Numbered from the stretch's first letter, positions 1 to 8,856 are shown. The stretch: DNA of 64,000 nt from a bacterium (GCA_027485645.1 JAIXQR010000003.1:1-64000); one strand, 5' to 3'. Made by a program: numbers and translations. The notes: a model not told the origin generated them from the sequence alone.

Positions 1-2172
1 AACGCTCACCACGTTCACATTCGCGAGTTCGAAGGCGGAAAATCGCTCTTTCTAAATGAGCAATTCGGCATCGTCCACCACCTGAGCTATGCCGGAGGAG
101 ACGAGCGGATCCTGAAGAAGATCACGACTTGGAGCCACCGCGACGAAATAGTGCCGGAATGGTGGGATCGGGTCTGGAAAAGGTGGGAACTCGACCCGTT
201 CCTGCGGGACGTGCACCCAACCCATCCAGGCTCATATGCGTTCGTCCAACGCATCGAAACTCCGGACATTCTAAAGGGCATTGGATGCATCGCTCATCCG
301 CTCCCGCCAATCGCTTTTCCCACTCTGCCTAAGGCTTCGGTCGTTATCCCCGTTCACGGCGGGCAAGAAGACCTTGATCGTTGCATCCTCAGCCTATCTA
401 GATGTCTCGATTACATCGAAGAAGTCATTGTCATCGACAACGGCAGCGGGATAAACATTCCGGACTATCCATGGGTCAAGTCGATCCTAAACGATTCTAA
501 CCTTGGCTTTGCCGTAGCTTCGAACCAAGGCGCCCGAATGGCGACTGCCGAAACCGTTCTGTTTCTTAACAGCGATACGGTCGTTCCGAAAGCCGGATTG
601 ATGCGCCTCCTGGAGAGCCTAAACCAAAGTCGCACCATTGCCGCCTCTGGACCGTATACGAACAATTGCGGCCACTTTCAGCGCATTGCTCCGACCTATC
701 TTTATGAAGCCGGGATCGATCTCTTCGCTGATTCATTCGCCGCTAGAGCGACCGACGACCGGGATACCGACATGCTCGTCGGCTTCTGCCTCGCGGTTCG
801 AAAGTCAGCCCTTGATGAAGTCGGGCTATTCGATGAAAGATTTGGCCTCGGCACGTTCGAAGATAACGATCTTTCCTACCGATTACGCCGCGCTGGGTAT
901 CGCCTCGTGATCTCGCGCCGATCCTACATTCACCACGAAGGATCTAAGACTATGCGGCGACTTGCCGTAACACGCTCGGAAAAGTCGTTCGATCTCCAAG
1001 CTCTTCTAGAAGAGAATCACCGGAAGTATGTTGCCAAATGGCGAGACGACCTTGAATCTGAATATGTCAATCACCTCGCAGGGACTTCGGGCGAGCCGGT
1101 TGTATTTAATCCCGATAACAAACCGGAAAGTCGCCGTGCTCGCGCTGCCGCTCTGGTCTCGAAGGCCGACATTTCTCTTTGCATGATTGTTAAGAACGAA
1201 GAGCGCGTTATCGCCGAGTGTCTTGAATCCGCATCGCCGTACTTCCGCGAAATCCTGATTCACGACACCGGCAGTACCGACAAGACAATCGAGATTGCCC
1301 GTAAATTTGGCGCAGTTGTCACCGAAGGCACCTGGCCCGATAGCTTTGCCCTTGCCCGCAACGAGAGCATGAAAGGTGCCAGAGGCAAATGGATCATGTG
1401 GATCGATGCCGATGACACGGTGATGTCGATCACGGGCGAAACCATCCTAAACGCCGTCGCCAACGCCGCACCGGATGTGATTGGGTTCGTCGTCCCGGTC
1501 CGGTTCCTCGAAGAAGCCGGTGGCGGCACCCAAGTGGACCACGTCAAGATCTTCCGCAACTGGCCCGAACTATCTTGGGAAGGACGAATCCACGAGCAAA
1601 TCCTTCCCAGCCTGCGGGCAGCTGCTGCGGCGCGCGGAATTCGTGACGGCGGACAGATTGTCCGCTTGCCGGTACAAGTCTTACATTCGGGATACGACAC
1701 GAGCGAAGCGGGGCAAAAAAAGAAGAGAACCCGCGACGAACAACTTTTGCGACTCGATCTAGCCGACCGACCGAACCACCCGTTCGTGCTCTTCAACCTC
1801 GGCATGACCGCCCACTTCACCGACGAGCACGAGGCCGCCATCGACTGGCTCAACAAATCGATCGCCGTCTCCGGCCCCACCGAATCCCATCTCCGCAAGG
1901 CATTCGCGCTCGCCTCAGGATCCTACAAAAAGCTGGGCCAAATCGCCGAAGCCGCCGACACCCTCGAAACAGGTCTCGAAACCGTCGGCGATGATCCCGA
2001 ACTCCTCTTCCTCGCCGCCCAACTCGATGCCGAGAACGGAAACAAACAAAGAGCCATCGCGCGCTACGAAAAGATTCTCACTCTAGACGTCTCCGGAATT
2101 TTCACCAGCTTTGATCCAGGCATTCTCGACTACAAGACCAAACACAACCTGCGACTACTGAAGGAATCCTAA
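1..2172 (+). CDS. multi-domain family 2 glycosyltransferase with TPR tail (5' partial)
   Basis: The reading frame is already open at base 1, so the gene begins upstream; the ATG at 151 is internal. The first ~80 residues (SYAGGDERILKK, then HPTHPGSY) resemble the tail of another glycosyltransferase unit. A first GT2 module starts near residue 112 (SVVIPVHGG; acidic motif LFLNSDTVV) and ends near HHEGSKTM. A second GT2 module starts near residue 390 (ISLCMIVKNEE, HDTGSTDKT, MWIDADDTV). The last ~120 residues look like TPR helices (LFNLGMTAHFTDEHEAA). GT2 enzymes transfer sugars from nucleotide-sugar donors, commonly onto surface glycans or glycoproteins; the acceptor cannot be told from sequence. 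No transmembrane segment is evident. The family call is firm, the substrate unknown. Confidence 0.85.
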   Translation, partial: NAHHVHIREFEGGKSLFLNEQFGIVHHLSYAGGDERILKKITTWSHRDEIVPEWWDRVWKRWELDPFLRDVHPTHPGSYAFVQRIETPDILKGIGCIAHPLPPIAFPTLPKASVVIPVHGGQEDLDRCILSLSRCLDYIEEVIVIDNGSGINIPDYPWVKSILNDSNLGFAVASNQGARMATAETVLFLNSDTVVPKAGLMRLLESLNQSRTIAASGPYTNNCGHFQRIAPTYLYEAGIDLFADSFAARATDDRDTDMLVGFCLAVRKSALDEVGLFDERFGLGTFEDNDLSYRLRRAGYRLVISRRSYIHHEGSKTMRRLAVTRSEKSFDLQALLEENHRKYVAKWRDDLESEYVNHLAGTSGEPVVFNPDNKPESRRARAAALVSKADISLCMIVKNEERVIAECLESASPYFREILIHDTGSTDKTIEIARKFGAVVTEGTWPDSFALARNESMKGARGKWIMWIDADDTVMSITGETILNAVANAAPDVIGFVVPVRFLEEAGGGTQVDHVKIFRNWPELSWEGRIHEQILPSLRAAAAARGIRDGGQIVRLPVQVLHSGYDTSEAGQKKKRTRDEQLLRLDLADRPNHPFVLFNLGMTAHFTDEHEAAIDWLNKSIAVSGPTESHLRKAFALASGSYKKLGQIAEAADTLETGLETVGDDPELLFLAAQLDAENGNKQRAIARYEKILTLDVSGIFTSFDPGILDYKTKHNLRLLKES

Positions 2173-2354
2173 ACCGTGACCACTTCGAATTCAATAGGTT
2201 CACTTTCTCGCGCCGTCGGCCCTTAGAGATAGACATGCTAGGTTCAACCAGAAGATATTTACATTTCCGTCCTAAGGCAGGAGTATTTATAATTAAATTT
2301 CTGACGCCCCACTGCACCAACCCCAAATCAACCCTCCCGAACCTAAAATGCCCT

Positions 2355-2396
2355 GTAATTAATTAATCCGTCTGGGGGGGAACGTTAATTAATTAC
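2355..2396. repeat. 12-bp perfect inverted repeat of TTAATTAA type
   Basis: GTAATTAATTAA (2355-2366) and its exact reverse complement TTAATTAATTAC (2385-2396) flank an 18-base spacer containing a run of seven G. It lies in the AT-rich 2173-2453 gap, downstream of the glycosyltransferase gene and next to the terminator of the opposing gene. The arms contain only A and T apart from the end pair, so as RNA the stem is weak. A protein-binding site or the + strand termination region are both possible. No gene is visible elsewhere in this gap. Confidence 0.5.
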
Positions 2397-2412
2397 GGCC
2401 AGGACACAAAAG

Positions 2413-2442
2413 CGCCCCTCCGAACCGAAGTCCGGAGGGGCG
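2413..2442 (-). terminator. rho-independent terminator of the Spy-like gene
   Basis: A perfect 10-bp GC-rich stem (CGCCCCTCCG at 2413-2422, CGGAGGGGCG at 2433-2442) with a 10-base loop. On the minus strand it is followed by CTTTTGTG. It sits just beyond the stop codon of the minus-strand gene ending at 2454. Confidence 0.8.
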
Positions 2443-2453
2443 AATGGGGAACG

Positions 2454-3422
2454 TTAGTTGCCGCGTGGGGCTTGTCGTTCGAACTTGAACTCTTTGCCGA
2501 GCATCGAGGCCCACTTCTTCTTCTGGTTGCTGGAAAGGATGGCGAGCACTTTCGCGTCGACTTCCTTTCTCATTGCTTCCATCCGCTCTGGATCCATTCC
2601 GCCAGGTCCACCTTGCCCGCCGGGTCCACCAGGACCGCGCTGCCCGCCAGGACCGCCTTGGCCACCAGGACCTCCCGGTCCACCGAAGCCACCCTGGCCA
2701 CCAGGTCCACCCTGTGGAGGACCGCCGAAGCCGCCCTGTCCGCCAGGACCTCCAGGTCCGCCTTGGCCGCCGCGGCCACCCTGAGGTCGGGTGAGCTCAC
2801 GAATCTGCTCGCGCTGATCGTCGCTCAGGTCGAGCTTCTTCGCAATGTCGTCTCGGTTCATGGCGCGAGTGCCTTCCAACTGAAGGGCGAGTTCGCTGTA
2901 GCGGGAGTACTGCCGATCGTTCAGGATTTCCTTGACCTTGGCATCCTGCTGGGCTCGCATCTGCTCGTTCATGCCACCCGGTCCGCCAGGACCACGCTGG
3001 CCGCCAGGTCCGCCCTGGCCACCAGGGCCTCCAGGGCCGCCAGGGCCTCCAGGGCCACCGAAGCCGCCCTGTCCGCCGCCACCAGGTCCACCCTGTGGAG
3101 GACCGCCGGGGCCGCCCTGACCGCCGGGCCCACCAGGACCGCGACCGAAGGCCTCTCGAACCTGCTCGATCTGGGCCTCAGAGAGCTTGAGTTCCTTCTG
3201 CACATCACTGCGCATTAGAATGCCGGGGCCGCCCTGCATCATGCCGCCGCGCATTCCGGGGCCACCCTGGCCGCCAGGTCCGCCTTGGCCGAAGCCTCCG
3301 CGTCGCTGTCCGCCCTGTCCCTGTTGGGGTCCGCCGTCCGGGAACCCTTGTGCCATCGATGCCGCGCAAACGGCCATCAGCGCTGTAACGACGATCAGAT
3401 CTCGAAACTTGAAGTTTTTCAT
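2454..3422 (-). CDS. secreted Spy/CpxP-like protein with Gly-Pro-Gln-rich linkers
   Basis: A 322-residue protein with a signal peptide (MKNFKFRDLIVVTALMAVCA, cleavage near SMAQG). The start at 3422 is chosen over 3452 because it puts the signal peptide at the N-terminus. Two copies of one module are visible. Each has a Spy/CpxP-type helix (KLSEAQIEQVREAF; DLSDDQREQIREL), then a long Gly/Pro/Gln-rich tract, then a second helix (KVKEILNDRQYSRY; KVLAILSSNQKKKW). Spy and CpxP are periplasmic ATP-independent chaperones or stress regulators; that role here is inferred from the LTxxQ-like helices and from the operon. It lies just downstream of the regulator and kinase genes, as CpxP relates to CpxRA, and ends at the terminator at 2413-2442. 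The collagen-like GGPGGPGGQ tracts are unusual for the family. Confidence 0.75.
   Translation of the reverse strand: MKNFKFRDLIVVTALMAVCAASMAQGFPDGGPQQGQGGQRRGGFGQGGPGGQGGPGMRGGMMQGGPGILMRSDVQKELKLSEAQIEQVREAFGRGPGGPGGQGGPGGPPQGGPGGGGQGGFGGPGGPGGPGGPGGQGGPGGQRGPGGPGGMNEQMRAQQDAKVKEILNDRQYSRYSELALQLEGTRAMNRDDIAKKLDLSDDQREQIRELTRPQGGRGGQGGPGGPGGQGGFGGPPQGGPGGQGGFGGPGGPGGQGGPGGQRGPGGPGGQGGPGGMDPERMEAMRKEVDAKVLAILSSNQKKKWASMLGKEFKFERQAPRGN
2590..3330. repeat. low-complexity GGP/GGQ codon repeats
   Basis: Three blocks of imperfect 9-base units on the plus strand (such as CCACCAGGACCG and CCGCCAGGTCCG) at about 2600-2790, 2970-3150 and 3230-3330. They encode Gly-Gly-Pro and Gly-Gly-Gln runs in the minus-strand gene. 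All six frames stay open across much of the region because the repeat lacks stop codons, so the other ORFs here are artefacts. Confidence 0.8.
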
Positions 3423-3441
3423 GTGTCTCTCATGAATCAGT

Positions 3442-4941
3442 CTAGGGGCCACTTGTGAGGAATTTGTTTGCTTTGGGAAGCTTTAAAAGGAATCGCGATC
3501 CTTGGCCAAATTTGCTCTCGACCGACGCTGTTCCGCCATGAGCCGAAACGATGGTTTGCACAATCGACAAGCCCAATCCGGCGTTCGTTGAACCTGAACG
3601 CGCCTCATCCACCCGATAAAAGCGCTCAAAAAGATGCGGCAAGTCTTTCTCGGAAATTCCGGGACCAAGGTCCCGAACCGCAACCTCGACCTCCTCGCCA
3701 ACTTCACAAACCGCCAGTTCCACCCGCGCCGAATCGGGCGAGTACCGCAGCGCATTGTCCAAAAGGTTTGAAATCGCCCGCGCCACCGCATCGATGTCGC
3801 AATCCAAAGCAATCGCCTCCTCCGGCAAAACGCAGTCAATCCGGTCCGCACTCGCAATCGGCAGTCGCTCAAGGGCCCGAATCACCACCGTCGGCACGTC
3901 GGTTGGCACAATCTTCAGCCAACCCCGCCCCGAATCCGCCCGGCTGAGCACCAGCAACTGCTCCACCAGCCGCGTCATCGATTCCGCCGATTGCCCACAA
4001 ACCCGCAGGGCTTCCCGTAGCTGCTCCGGCTCCGATCCCGGCTCCGACGCCGCCAGCCGAATCCGCGTCAACGGCGTTCGCAACTCGTGCGAAGCATCGG
4101 CAGTGAACTGCCGCTGTCGATCAAACGCGTCCTCTAACCGGTCCAGCACCTCGTTAAACTTGCTCCCCAACCCGGCAAGCTCATCCTGCCCGCGAATCGG
4201 CAAACGCCCGCTCAGGTTCCGCCCGGAAATCTGCCCCGCCGCGTCCGCCATCTCCTGCACCGGCCGCAGCCCTCGCGTCGCCAACAGCCAAGCCCCAAGC
4301 CCGGCGACCAAGCAGGCAATGGGAACAAACAACGCCACCGTCGTCGCCTGCGATCGCTCCCAGAACTCAAAATCCCGCAGCCCCCGCGCTACCTGAATCG
4401 CCGCCGCCTGCCCTTCCTGGTCCTTAAAGGGGATCGACAGCACCCGCACCGACATGCCGTCAACCTGCACCACGCGAACATCCTCGCGCCCCGCGATCGC
4501 GACCTTGGCCCCCTCCGGCGAAATCGCCGCGACCTTTCCATCCGGAAACTCCGCGAACCCGTTTGCCTGTACGACCTGACCATCGCGATAAAACCGAATC
4601 GGATCGGCCGATAGCCGGGCCAAATTGCCTTGCCGCCCAATCGGACCTGGGCCACCAAAACCGCCCGGCCCATCTGGACCCGGACCTCGCCCCATCCCAA
4701 ACCCCGGCCCACCCGGACCTCCTGGCCCTTGCCCCGGACCTTGCCCCTGTCCTGGACCTTGCCCTTGTCGTCCGGGCGGACGCATAAAGCGGCCCACCAT
4801 GCCACGCATATCGCGGTCGATATCCCCCCGCAACCGCTCCCGCTGGGTGAAAAAGAGCGCCGATGTGAAGCCAATCAGGCTCACCCCCAAAATGCCGGCT
4901 GTCCACAGGGTCAGCCTCAGCCGAAACGAGCCCTGGATCAA
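3442..4941 (-). CDS. HAMP-domain sensor histidine kinase
   Basis: A 499-residue membrane kinase. TM1 lies at about residues 10-30. The extracytoplasmic region begins with a Gly-Pro-Gln tract (roughly 57-105, GQGPGQGQGPGQGPGG type). TM2 is near 198-222, followed by HAMP. The HisKA box DASHELRTPLTRIRLA places the phospho-acceptor His near residue 283. The ATPase domain has the N box (NLLDNALRYSP), DLGPGIS, and a G2 box (NAGLGLSIV). The start is TTG, inside a 4-base TTGA overlap with the regulator stop, so the two are translationally coupled. By family it autophosphorylates and passes phosphate to the adjacent OmpR-type regulator. The signal is unknown. The periplasmic low-complexity tract matches that of the secreted product of the next gene. 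Confidence 0.93.
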   Translation of the reverse strand: MIQGSFRLRLTLWTAGILGVSLIGFTSALFFTQRERLRGDIDRDMRGMVGRFMRPPGRQGQGPGQGQGPGQGPGGPGGPGFGMGRGPGPDGPGGFGGPGPIGRQGNLARLSADPIRFYRDGQVVQANGFAEFPDGKVAAISPEGAKVAIAGREDVRVVQVDGMSVRVLSIPFKDQEGQAAAIQVARGLRDFEFWERSQATTVALFVPIACLVAGLGAWLLATRGLRPVQEMADAAGQISGRNLSGRLPIRGQDELAGLGSKFNEVLDRLEDAFDRQRQFTADASHELRTPLTRIRLAASEPGSEPEQLREALRVCGQSAESMTRLVEQLLVLSRADSGRGWLKIVPTDVPTVVIRALERLPIASADRIDCVLPEEAIALDCDIDAVARAISNLLDNALRYSPDSARVELAVCEVGEEVEVAVRDLGPGISEKDLPHLFERFYRVDEARSGSTNAGLGLSIVQTIVSAHGGTASVESKFGQGSRFLLKLPKANKFLTSGP

Positions 4942-5618
4942 CCCGCTTCTCCGGTGCTGCGAAGCGAATAACCCAACCCGTGCATGGTGTGGATCAGCCT
5001 AGCCTGCTCGCCCGCATCCACCTTCTTCCGCAGCGAAGCGATGTGGAAGTTAATCGTGTTCTCGTTCCGATCTTCATCCTGCCAAAGCGCATCCATCAGC
5101 AACGCGCGAGTCACGATTCTCCCTTCGTTCTTTGCAAGAATTTCTAGCAGAACATATTCTTTTTTAGTCAGCTTCAGCTCTTGCCCAGCCCGCTTTGCCA
5201 CGTGGGCGTTCGTATCTAGCTCCAGATCTGCCACTCGCAAAATCCCTGTCCGCTGCACCCAGTCCCGCCGCACCAATGCCCGAACCCGAGCGGTCAGTTC
5301 TCGCACGTCAAACGGCTTCACCAGGTAGTCATCGGCCCCGGCATCTAGCCCCTGAACGCGCTCGTCGATGGTGTCCCTCGCGGTGAGCATCAGCACCGGC
5401 GTTCGGTCTCTTTTCGACCGTAGGTACTGGCAAAACTCTAGGCCGTTCATCTTCGGCATCATCACGTCCAAGACGACCAATCCGTAACTCGCTTGGGCGA
5501 CGAACGACTTTGCCTCTTCGCCGTTGTAAGCAATCTGCGTGGTGTAACCCTCGGTCTCCAGGGTGGCCGCGATTCTGCTCGCAATAATCGGATCATCTTC
5601 CACCACCAGAATTCGCAT
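4938..5618 (-). CDS. OmpR/PhoB-family response regulator
   Basis: A 226-residue protein starting MRILVVEDD. The longer ORF upstream is rejected because it would place 50 unrelated residues before the receiver domain. The receiver has the acidic pair (EDD), the phospho-acceptor Asp near residue 51 in VVLDVMMPKMNG, the Thr of MLTARD and the Lys of LVKPFD. The C-terminal winged-helix DNA-binding domain (LKLTKKEYVLLEILAKN, NTINFHIASLRKKV) is typical of OmpR regulators. It is first in the operon regulator-kinase-Spy-like. It lies divergent from tolC, so the 5619-5805 region probably carries its own target sites. Confidence 0.95.
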   Translation of the reverse strand: MRILVVEDDPIIASRIAATLETEGYTTQIAYNGEEAKSFVAQASYGLVVLDVMMPKMNGLEFCQYLRSKRDRTPVLMLTARDTIDERVQGLDAGADDYLVKPFDVRELTARVRALVRRDWVQRTGILRVADLELDTNAHVAKRAGQELKLTKKEYVLLEILAKNEGRIVTRALLMDALWQDEDRNENTINFHIASLRKKVDAGEQARLIHTMHGLGYSLRSTGEAG

Positions 5619-5627
5619 TGTTGTTAC

Positions 5628-5640
5628 GGTACCGACGAAT
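5628..5640 (+). promoter_or_regulatory. 13-bp element shared with the hlyD-macB junction
   Basis: GGTACCGACGAAT in the divergent regulator-tolC intergenic region. Its exact reverse complement occurs at 8859-8871 between hlyD and the permease gene. A second shared word, CACGGTAACG, occurs at 5785-5794 just before tolC and at 8849-8858. A regulator-binding site is one explanation; this is inference. Confidence 0.35.
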
Positions 5641-5805
5641 GATGAGAAATATGTGAGGAGTCTCACCGGAAATCCATCACGTGAACTCGCAATTTTACGT
5701 GTCCCGCGCAACTTTCCGGGTTCGCGATTGCGTAAGATGACCTTGGGGATGCGGGGGCACAAAGTCATATCGACACAAACAAATCACGGTAACGTGGTTC
5801 GCGCT

Positions 5806-7104
5806 ATGCGTTTGCCGCTCACGTTACTCCTGACCAGCCTTGCCGGAATGGCATTTTCCCAGGCTCAGGAAGCCAGTCCCCTGACCAAACTCACTTTGGA
5901 CGACGTCGTTCGGCTCACCAAAGAGAGAAACGGAACCATTCGAGCCGCCTTCGCTGACCTCGATGCCGCAAAGGCTCGCAGTCAAGCCTCTTACAGCGCG
6001 TTCTTCCCGACGGTTACGCCGGGTTTCCGCTATCAGTACCAGCGGCAGGAAACCGCCAGCGCGCAGTTTGGCAACCGAACCTTCGTTTTCGACCAGAAGC
6101 AGACCCAAATTGACGGCAACTGGACCTTCCTAGACTCTGGCCAGCGCGACGCCGCTTTCCGCCTCGCCAAGCGAAACGCCGATGCGACCCAGTTCACGCT
6201 TTCTCAGACGGTTCGGCAGACTCTGTTCAACGTTCAACAGCAGTATTACGAAACCCTGCGAGCCCAAGAGCTTCTCAAGGTGACCGATTCCCAGGTCGTC
6301 CGCGCAAATGCGATTTTGGAGCAGACCAAGAAGCGAGTTGAAGTTGGAGACGCCGCCCGAAAGGACATTCTGCAAGCCAGCGCCGATGCGCTCAACGCCC
6401 AGGTCAACACCATCGCCGCACGGAACCGCGTGGCCAACAACGGTGCGACGCTTAAGGCTTCGGTCGGAATTGACCAGTTTGAGCCCTTGCCAACGCTGGT
6501 GGCTGTCGACTCCGAGCCTCAGCTTGACAAGCCTTCTGACCTCGAGGGACTGTTCAAGTCCGCGCTCGAAGTTCGCCCAGACCTTAGAGCCCAGCGAAAG
6601 CGGCTAGAAGCCCAAAAGTTCGCCCTGAAGCAGTCGCTAATCAACGCTGGCGTTTCGTTCAACCTCGACGGCGGCTACACCTACCAGTTTTCCCCGAACC
6701 AAGGCGCTAACCAGTCGCTGAACCTGACCTTTAGCTATCCGCTCTTTGACGGCGGATTCCGACGTGCAAACGTCCGACAGGACCGGGCAACATTGGAGTC
6801 CAACGTTCAGACCCTGACCCAGGCAGAGCGAACCGCGAGGGCAGAAATTGAAAGCGCATACACGACGCTTGCGCAAAACGTCGACCGGCTCGCCGCCGCC
6901 AAGGCCGCCGTGGAAGCGGCCCGCGTGAACTACGCCGCCGCCCTGGGTGCCCAGCAGGCTGGAGCCAGCGACCTTATTGAAGTTTTGACCGCACAAGTTT
7001 CGTTGGTCACCGCAGAGAGCAACTACATCGAGGCAGTTTATGACTCTCTTATCAGCGACCTTCGGCTGAAACTTGTAACGGGCAAACCCCTTCCCGGCGA
7101 ATAG
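5806..7104 (+). CDS. TolC-family outer membrane efflux protein
   Basis: A 432-residue protein with a signal peptide (MRLPLTLLLTSLAGMAFSQA). The start at 5806 is chosen for this; the open frame back to 5563 runs into the regulator gene. It shows the TolC/OEP architecture of two related halves, each with long helices rich in Ala, Gln and Arg (ADLDAAKARSQASYSA; AAVEAARVNYAAALGAQQAG) and strand segments (TVTPGFRYQYQR; NLTFSYPLFDGG). TolC trimers form the outer-membrane channel of tripartite exporters. The adaptor gene follows 3 bases later and a MacB-like permease comes next. It therefore belongs to one tripartite system, probably controlled by the divergent two-component pair. Confidence 0.92.
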   Translation: MRLPLTLLLTSLAGMAFSQAQEASPLTKLTLDDVVRLTKERNGTIRAAFADLDAAKARSQASYSAFFPTVTPGFRYQYQRQETASAQFGNRTFVFDQKQTQIDGNWTFLDSGQRDAAFRLAKRNADATQFTLSQTVRQTLFNVQQQYYETLRAQELLKVTDSQVVRANAILEQTKKRVEVGDAARKDILQASADALNAQVNTIAARNRVANNGATLKASVGIDQFEPLPTLVAVDSEPQLDKPSDLEGLFKSALEVRPDLRAQRKRLEAQKFALKQSLINAGVSFNLDGGYTYQFSPNQGANQSLNLTFSYPLFDGGFRRANVRQDRATLESNVQTLTQAERTARAEIESAYTTLAQNVDRLAAAKAAVEAARVNYAAALGAQQAGASDLIEVLTAQVSLVTAESNYIEAVYDSLISDLRLKLVTGKPLPGE

Positions 7105-7107
7105 TCC

Positions 7108-8856
7108 ATGAAAAAGACGATCCTTATCATCGTAGGCATAGTCGCGCTCGGCGCTGGAGGTTGGTACTACACCACCCAAAACCAGACCCAAGTCGCAGAG
7201 GTTGAGTACCGCTATGCCGCAGTGGAAAAAGGATCCTTGCGCCGCTCCATCTCGGCAAGCGGACAAGTTGTCGCTCTCACTGCAGTTGACGTGAAGTCGA
7301 AGGCGGGCGGAAACGTGGTCAAGCTCGCCGTCGAAGAAGGTTCCGTCGTTAAGCAGGGCGATCTCATTGCGATTATCGATCCCGAGGACACGAAGGCGGT
7401 TTACGACCAAGCTAGCGCCGACCTCGAAAGCGCCAATGCTCGTGCTCGACAGGCCGAAATCAATCTGGACCTGCAAATCAAGCAGTCCGAAACGGCCGTT
7501 CAAGACGCTCGCAACTCGCTTGCCGCCGCAAAGACTCGGCTTGAGCGAGCCACGATCGAGGCATCGCGCCAGCCAGAACTTTCCTCGGCAGCCGTTCGAA
7601 CCGCACAGGCGAACCTTGAGGCCAGTCTCGCGGCGCTTGAGCGACTTCAGAAAGTCGACATTCCGCAGCAGCGCGCCGACGCTCAGAACGGAGTAACTGA
7701 CACCCAGACTTCAGTAAACACCGCAGAAGCCGAACTCACGCGCCAGCAGTCACTGCTCCAGCAGGGCTACGTGGCGGCATCGGCCGTTGATAACGCGCGA
7801 CGCACCTTGGCCACCGCAAAGTCGAACCTGGCATCGGCAACTCAGCGACTGAAGACAATTGACGATTCGGCTCGCATCCAGATCGCCTCGGCAAATGCTG
7901 AAATCGCACGAACCCGAGCGGCGCTCAGTCAAGCGAAGGCGAACTCGACTCAGGACGCCGTGCTGAAGACAAACTTGGCCGAGTCGAAGCAGGCCGTTCG
8001 GTCCGCGGAAATCGCCCTGCAAATCGCCCAGGACAACCGAGAGCAGGTTGAAATTCGACGCTCAGAGTTGATCGGCGCCCGAGCCAGTACCGTTCGAAGC
8101 CGCGTTTCGGAGCGAAACGCCAAGATCAACCTCGACAGCACAACTGTGGTTGCACCACGAGATGGTGTTGTGACGGTGAAGTACTTGGAAGAGGGCACGA
8201 TCATTCCGCCAGGAGCCAGCACCTTCGCTCAGGGAACCTCCTTGGTTCAGATTTCGGACGTCACCGAGTTGTACGTAGAGTGCGCGGTGGATGAAGCGGA
8301 CGTCGCCGCAGTAAAGGTCGGCCAGAAGGTCAGCGTCACCACCGAAGGATTTCCAAACCAGAAGCTCGAAGGCAAAGTCACGCGGGTCAACCCAGCGGCG
8401 ACGACGGTAAACAACATCACCGCCGTTAAGGTCCGAGTGAAGCTAAACGCCGACAACAAGGTGCCCGTGGTTCCAGGAATGAACGCGACCTGCGAATTCA
8501 TCACGATGGAACTCAACGATGTCATCGTCGCGCCATCGCAAGCGGTAACCGCCGGCGCAGACGGAAAGTCCACCGTCCGCGTCAAATCTTCCGATCCGAA
8601 GAAGCCAGAAGTCAGAACGGTTGAGATTGGCGAAGCCGGAAACGAAGGAATCGAGATCAAATCCGGCCTGAAGGTTGGCGAAGAAGTCGTTACGGCCGAG
8701 ATTGATGTTGCCGAACTTCGAGAGATTCAGCGAAAGATGAAGGAAGCCCAAGAAGGTGGCGGATTGGCAGGTGGCGGCGGACGTCCGAACCAGAACCGAC
8801 CTCGGGCCACGACCGGCGGTGGTGCTGGTGCAGGCGGCGGAGCACGACCACGGTAA
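7108..8856 (+). CDS. HlyD/MacA-family periplasmic adaptor
   Basis: A 582-residue membrane-fusion protein. One N-terminal anchor (MKKTILIIVGIVALGAGGW) precedes a first half-lipoyl segment (GQVVALTAVDVKSKAGGNVV, EEGSVVKQGDLIAIID). A very long coiled-coil hairpin (about residues 100-330) is followed by the second lipoyl half (VVAPRDGVVTVKYLEEGT), beta-barrel and membrane-proximal parts. The Gly/Arg-rich C-terminal tail (GGGGRPNQNRPRATTGGG) is unusual. The hairpin is longer than in E. coli MacA, which may suit a wide envelope. It is coupled to tolC by a 3-base gap and bridges the inner-membrane permease to TolC. Confidence 0.92.
   Translation: MKKTILIIVGIVALGAGGWYYTTQNQTQVAEVEYRYAAVEKGSLRRSISASGQVVALTAVDVKSKAGGNVVKLAVEEGSVVKQGDLIAIIDPEDTKAVYDQASADLESANARARQAEINLDLQIKQSETAVQDARNSLAAAKTRLERATIEASRQPELSSAAVRTAQANLEASLAALERLQKVDIPQQRADAQNGVTDTQTSVNTAEAELTRQQSLLQQGYVAASAVDNARRTLATAKSNLASATQRLKTIDDSARIQIASANAEIARTRAALSQAKANSTQDAVLKTNLAESKQAVRSAEIALQIAQDNREQVEIRRSELIGARASTVRSRVSERNAKINLDSTTVVAPRDGVVTVKYLEEGTIIPPGASTFAQGTSLVQISDVTELYVECAVDEADVAAVKVGQKVSVTTEGFPNQKLEGKVTRVNPAATTVNNITAVKVRVKLNADNKVPVVPGMNATCEFITMELNDVIVAPSQAVTAGADGKSTVRVKSSDPKKPEVRTVEIGEAGNEGIEIKSGLKVGEEVVTAEIDVAELREIQRKMKEAQEGGGLAGGGGRPNQNRPRATTGGGAGAGGGARPR

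Noticed and set aside
2472-3218. Long plus-strand ORF over the Gly-Pro-rich gene
   Set aside because: The repeat has no stop codons in several frames; only the minus-strand frame has a signal peptide, family helices and a terminator.
2584-3340. CRISPR array in the repetitive region
   Set aside because: The repeats are imperfect short codon repeats within a protein-coding gene, without uniform repeats or unique spacers.
5673-5688. Second parS-like site in the regulator-tolC region
   Set aside because: Only the CACGTG core (5678-5683) and two flanking bases fit; the remaining flank does not match the consensus.
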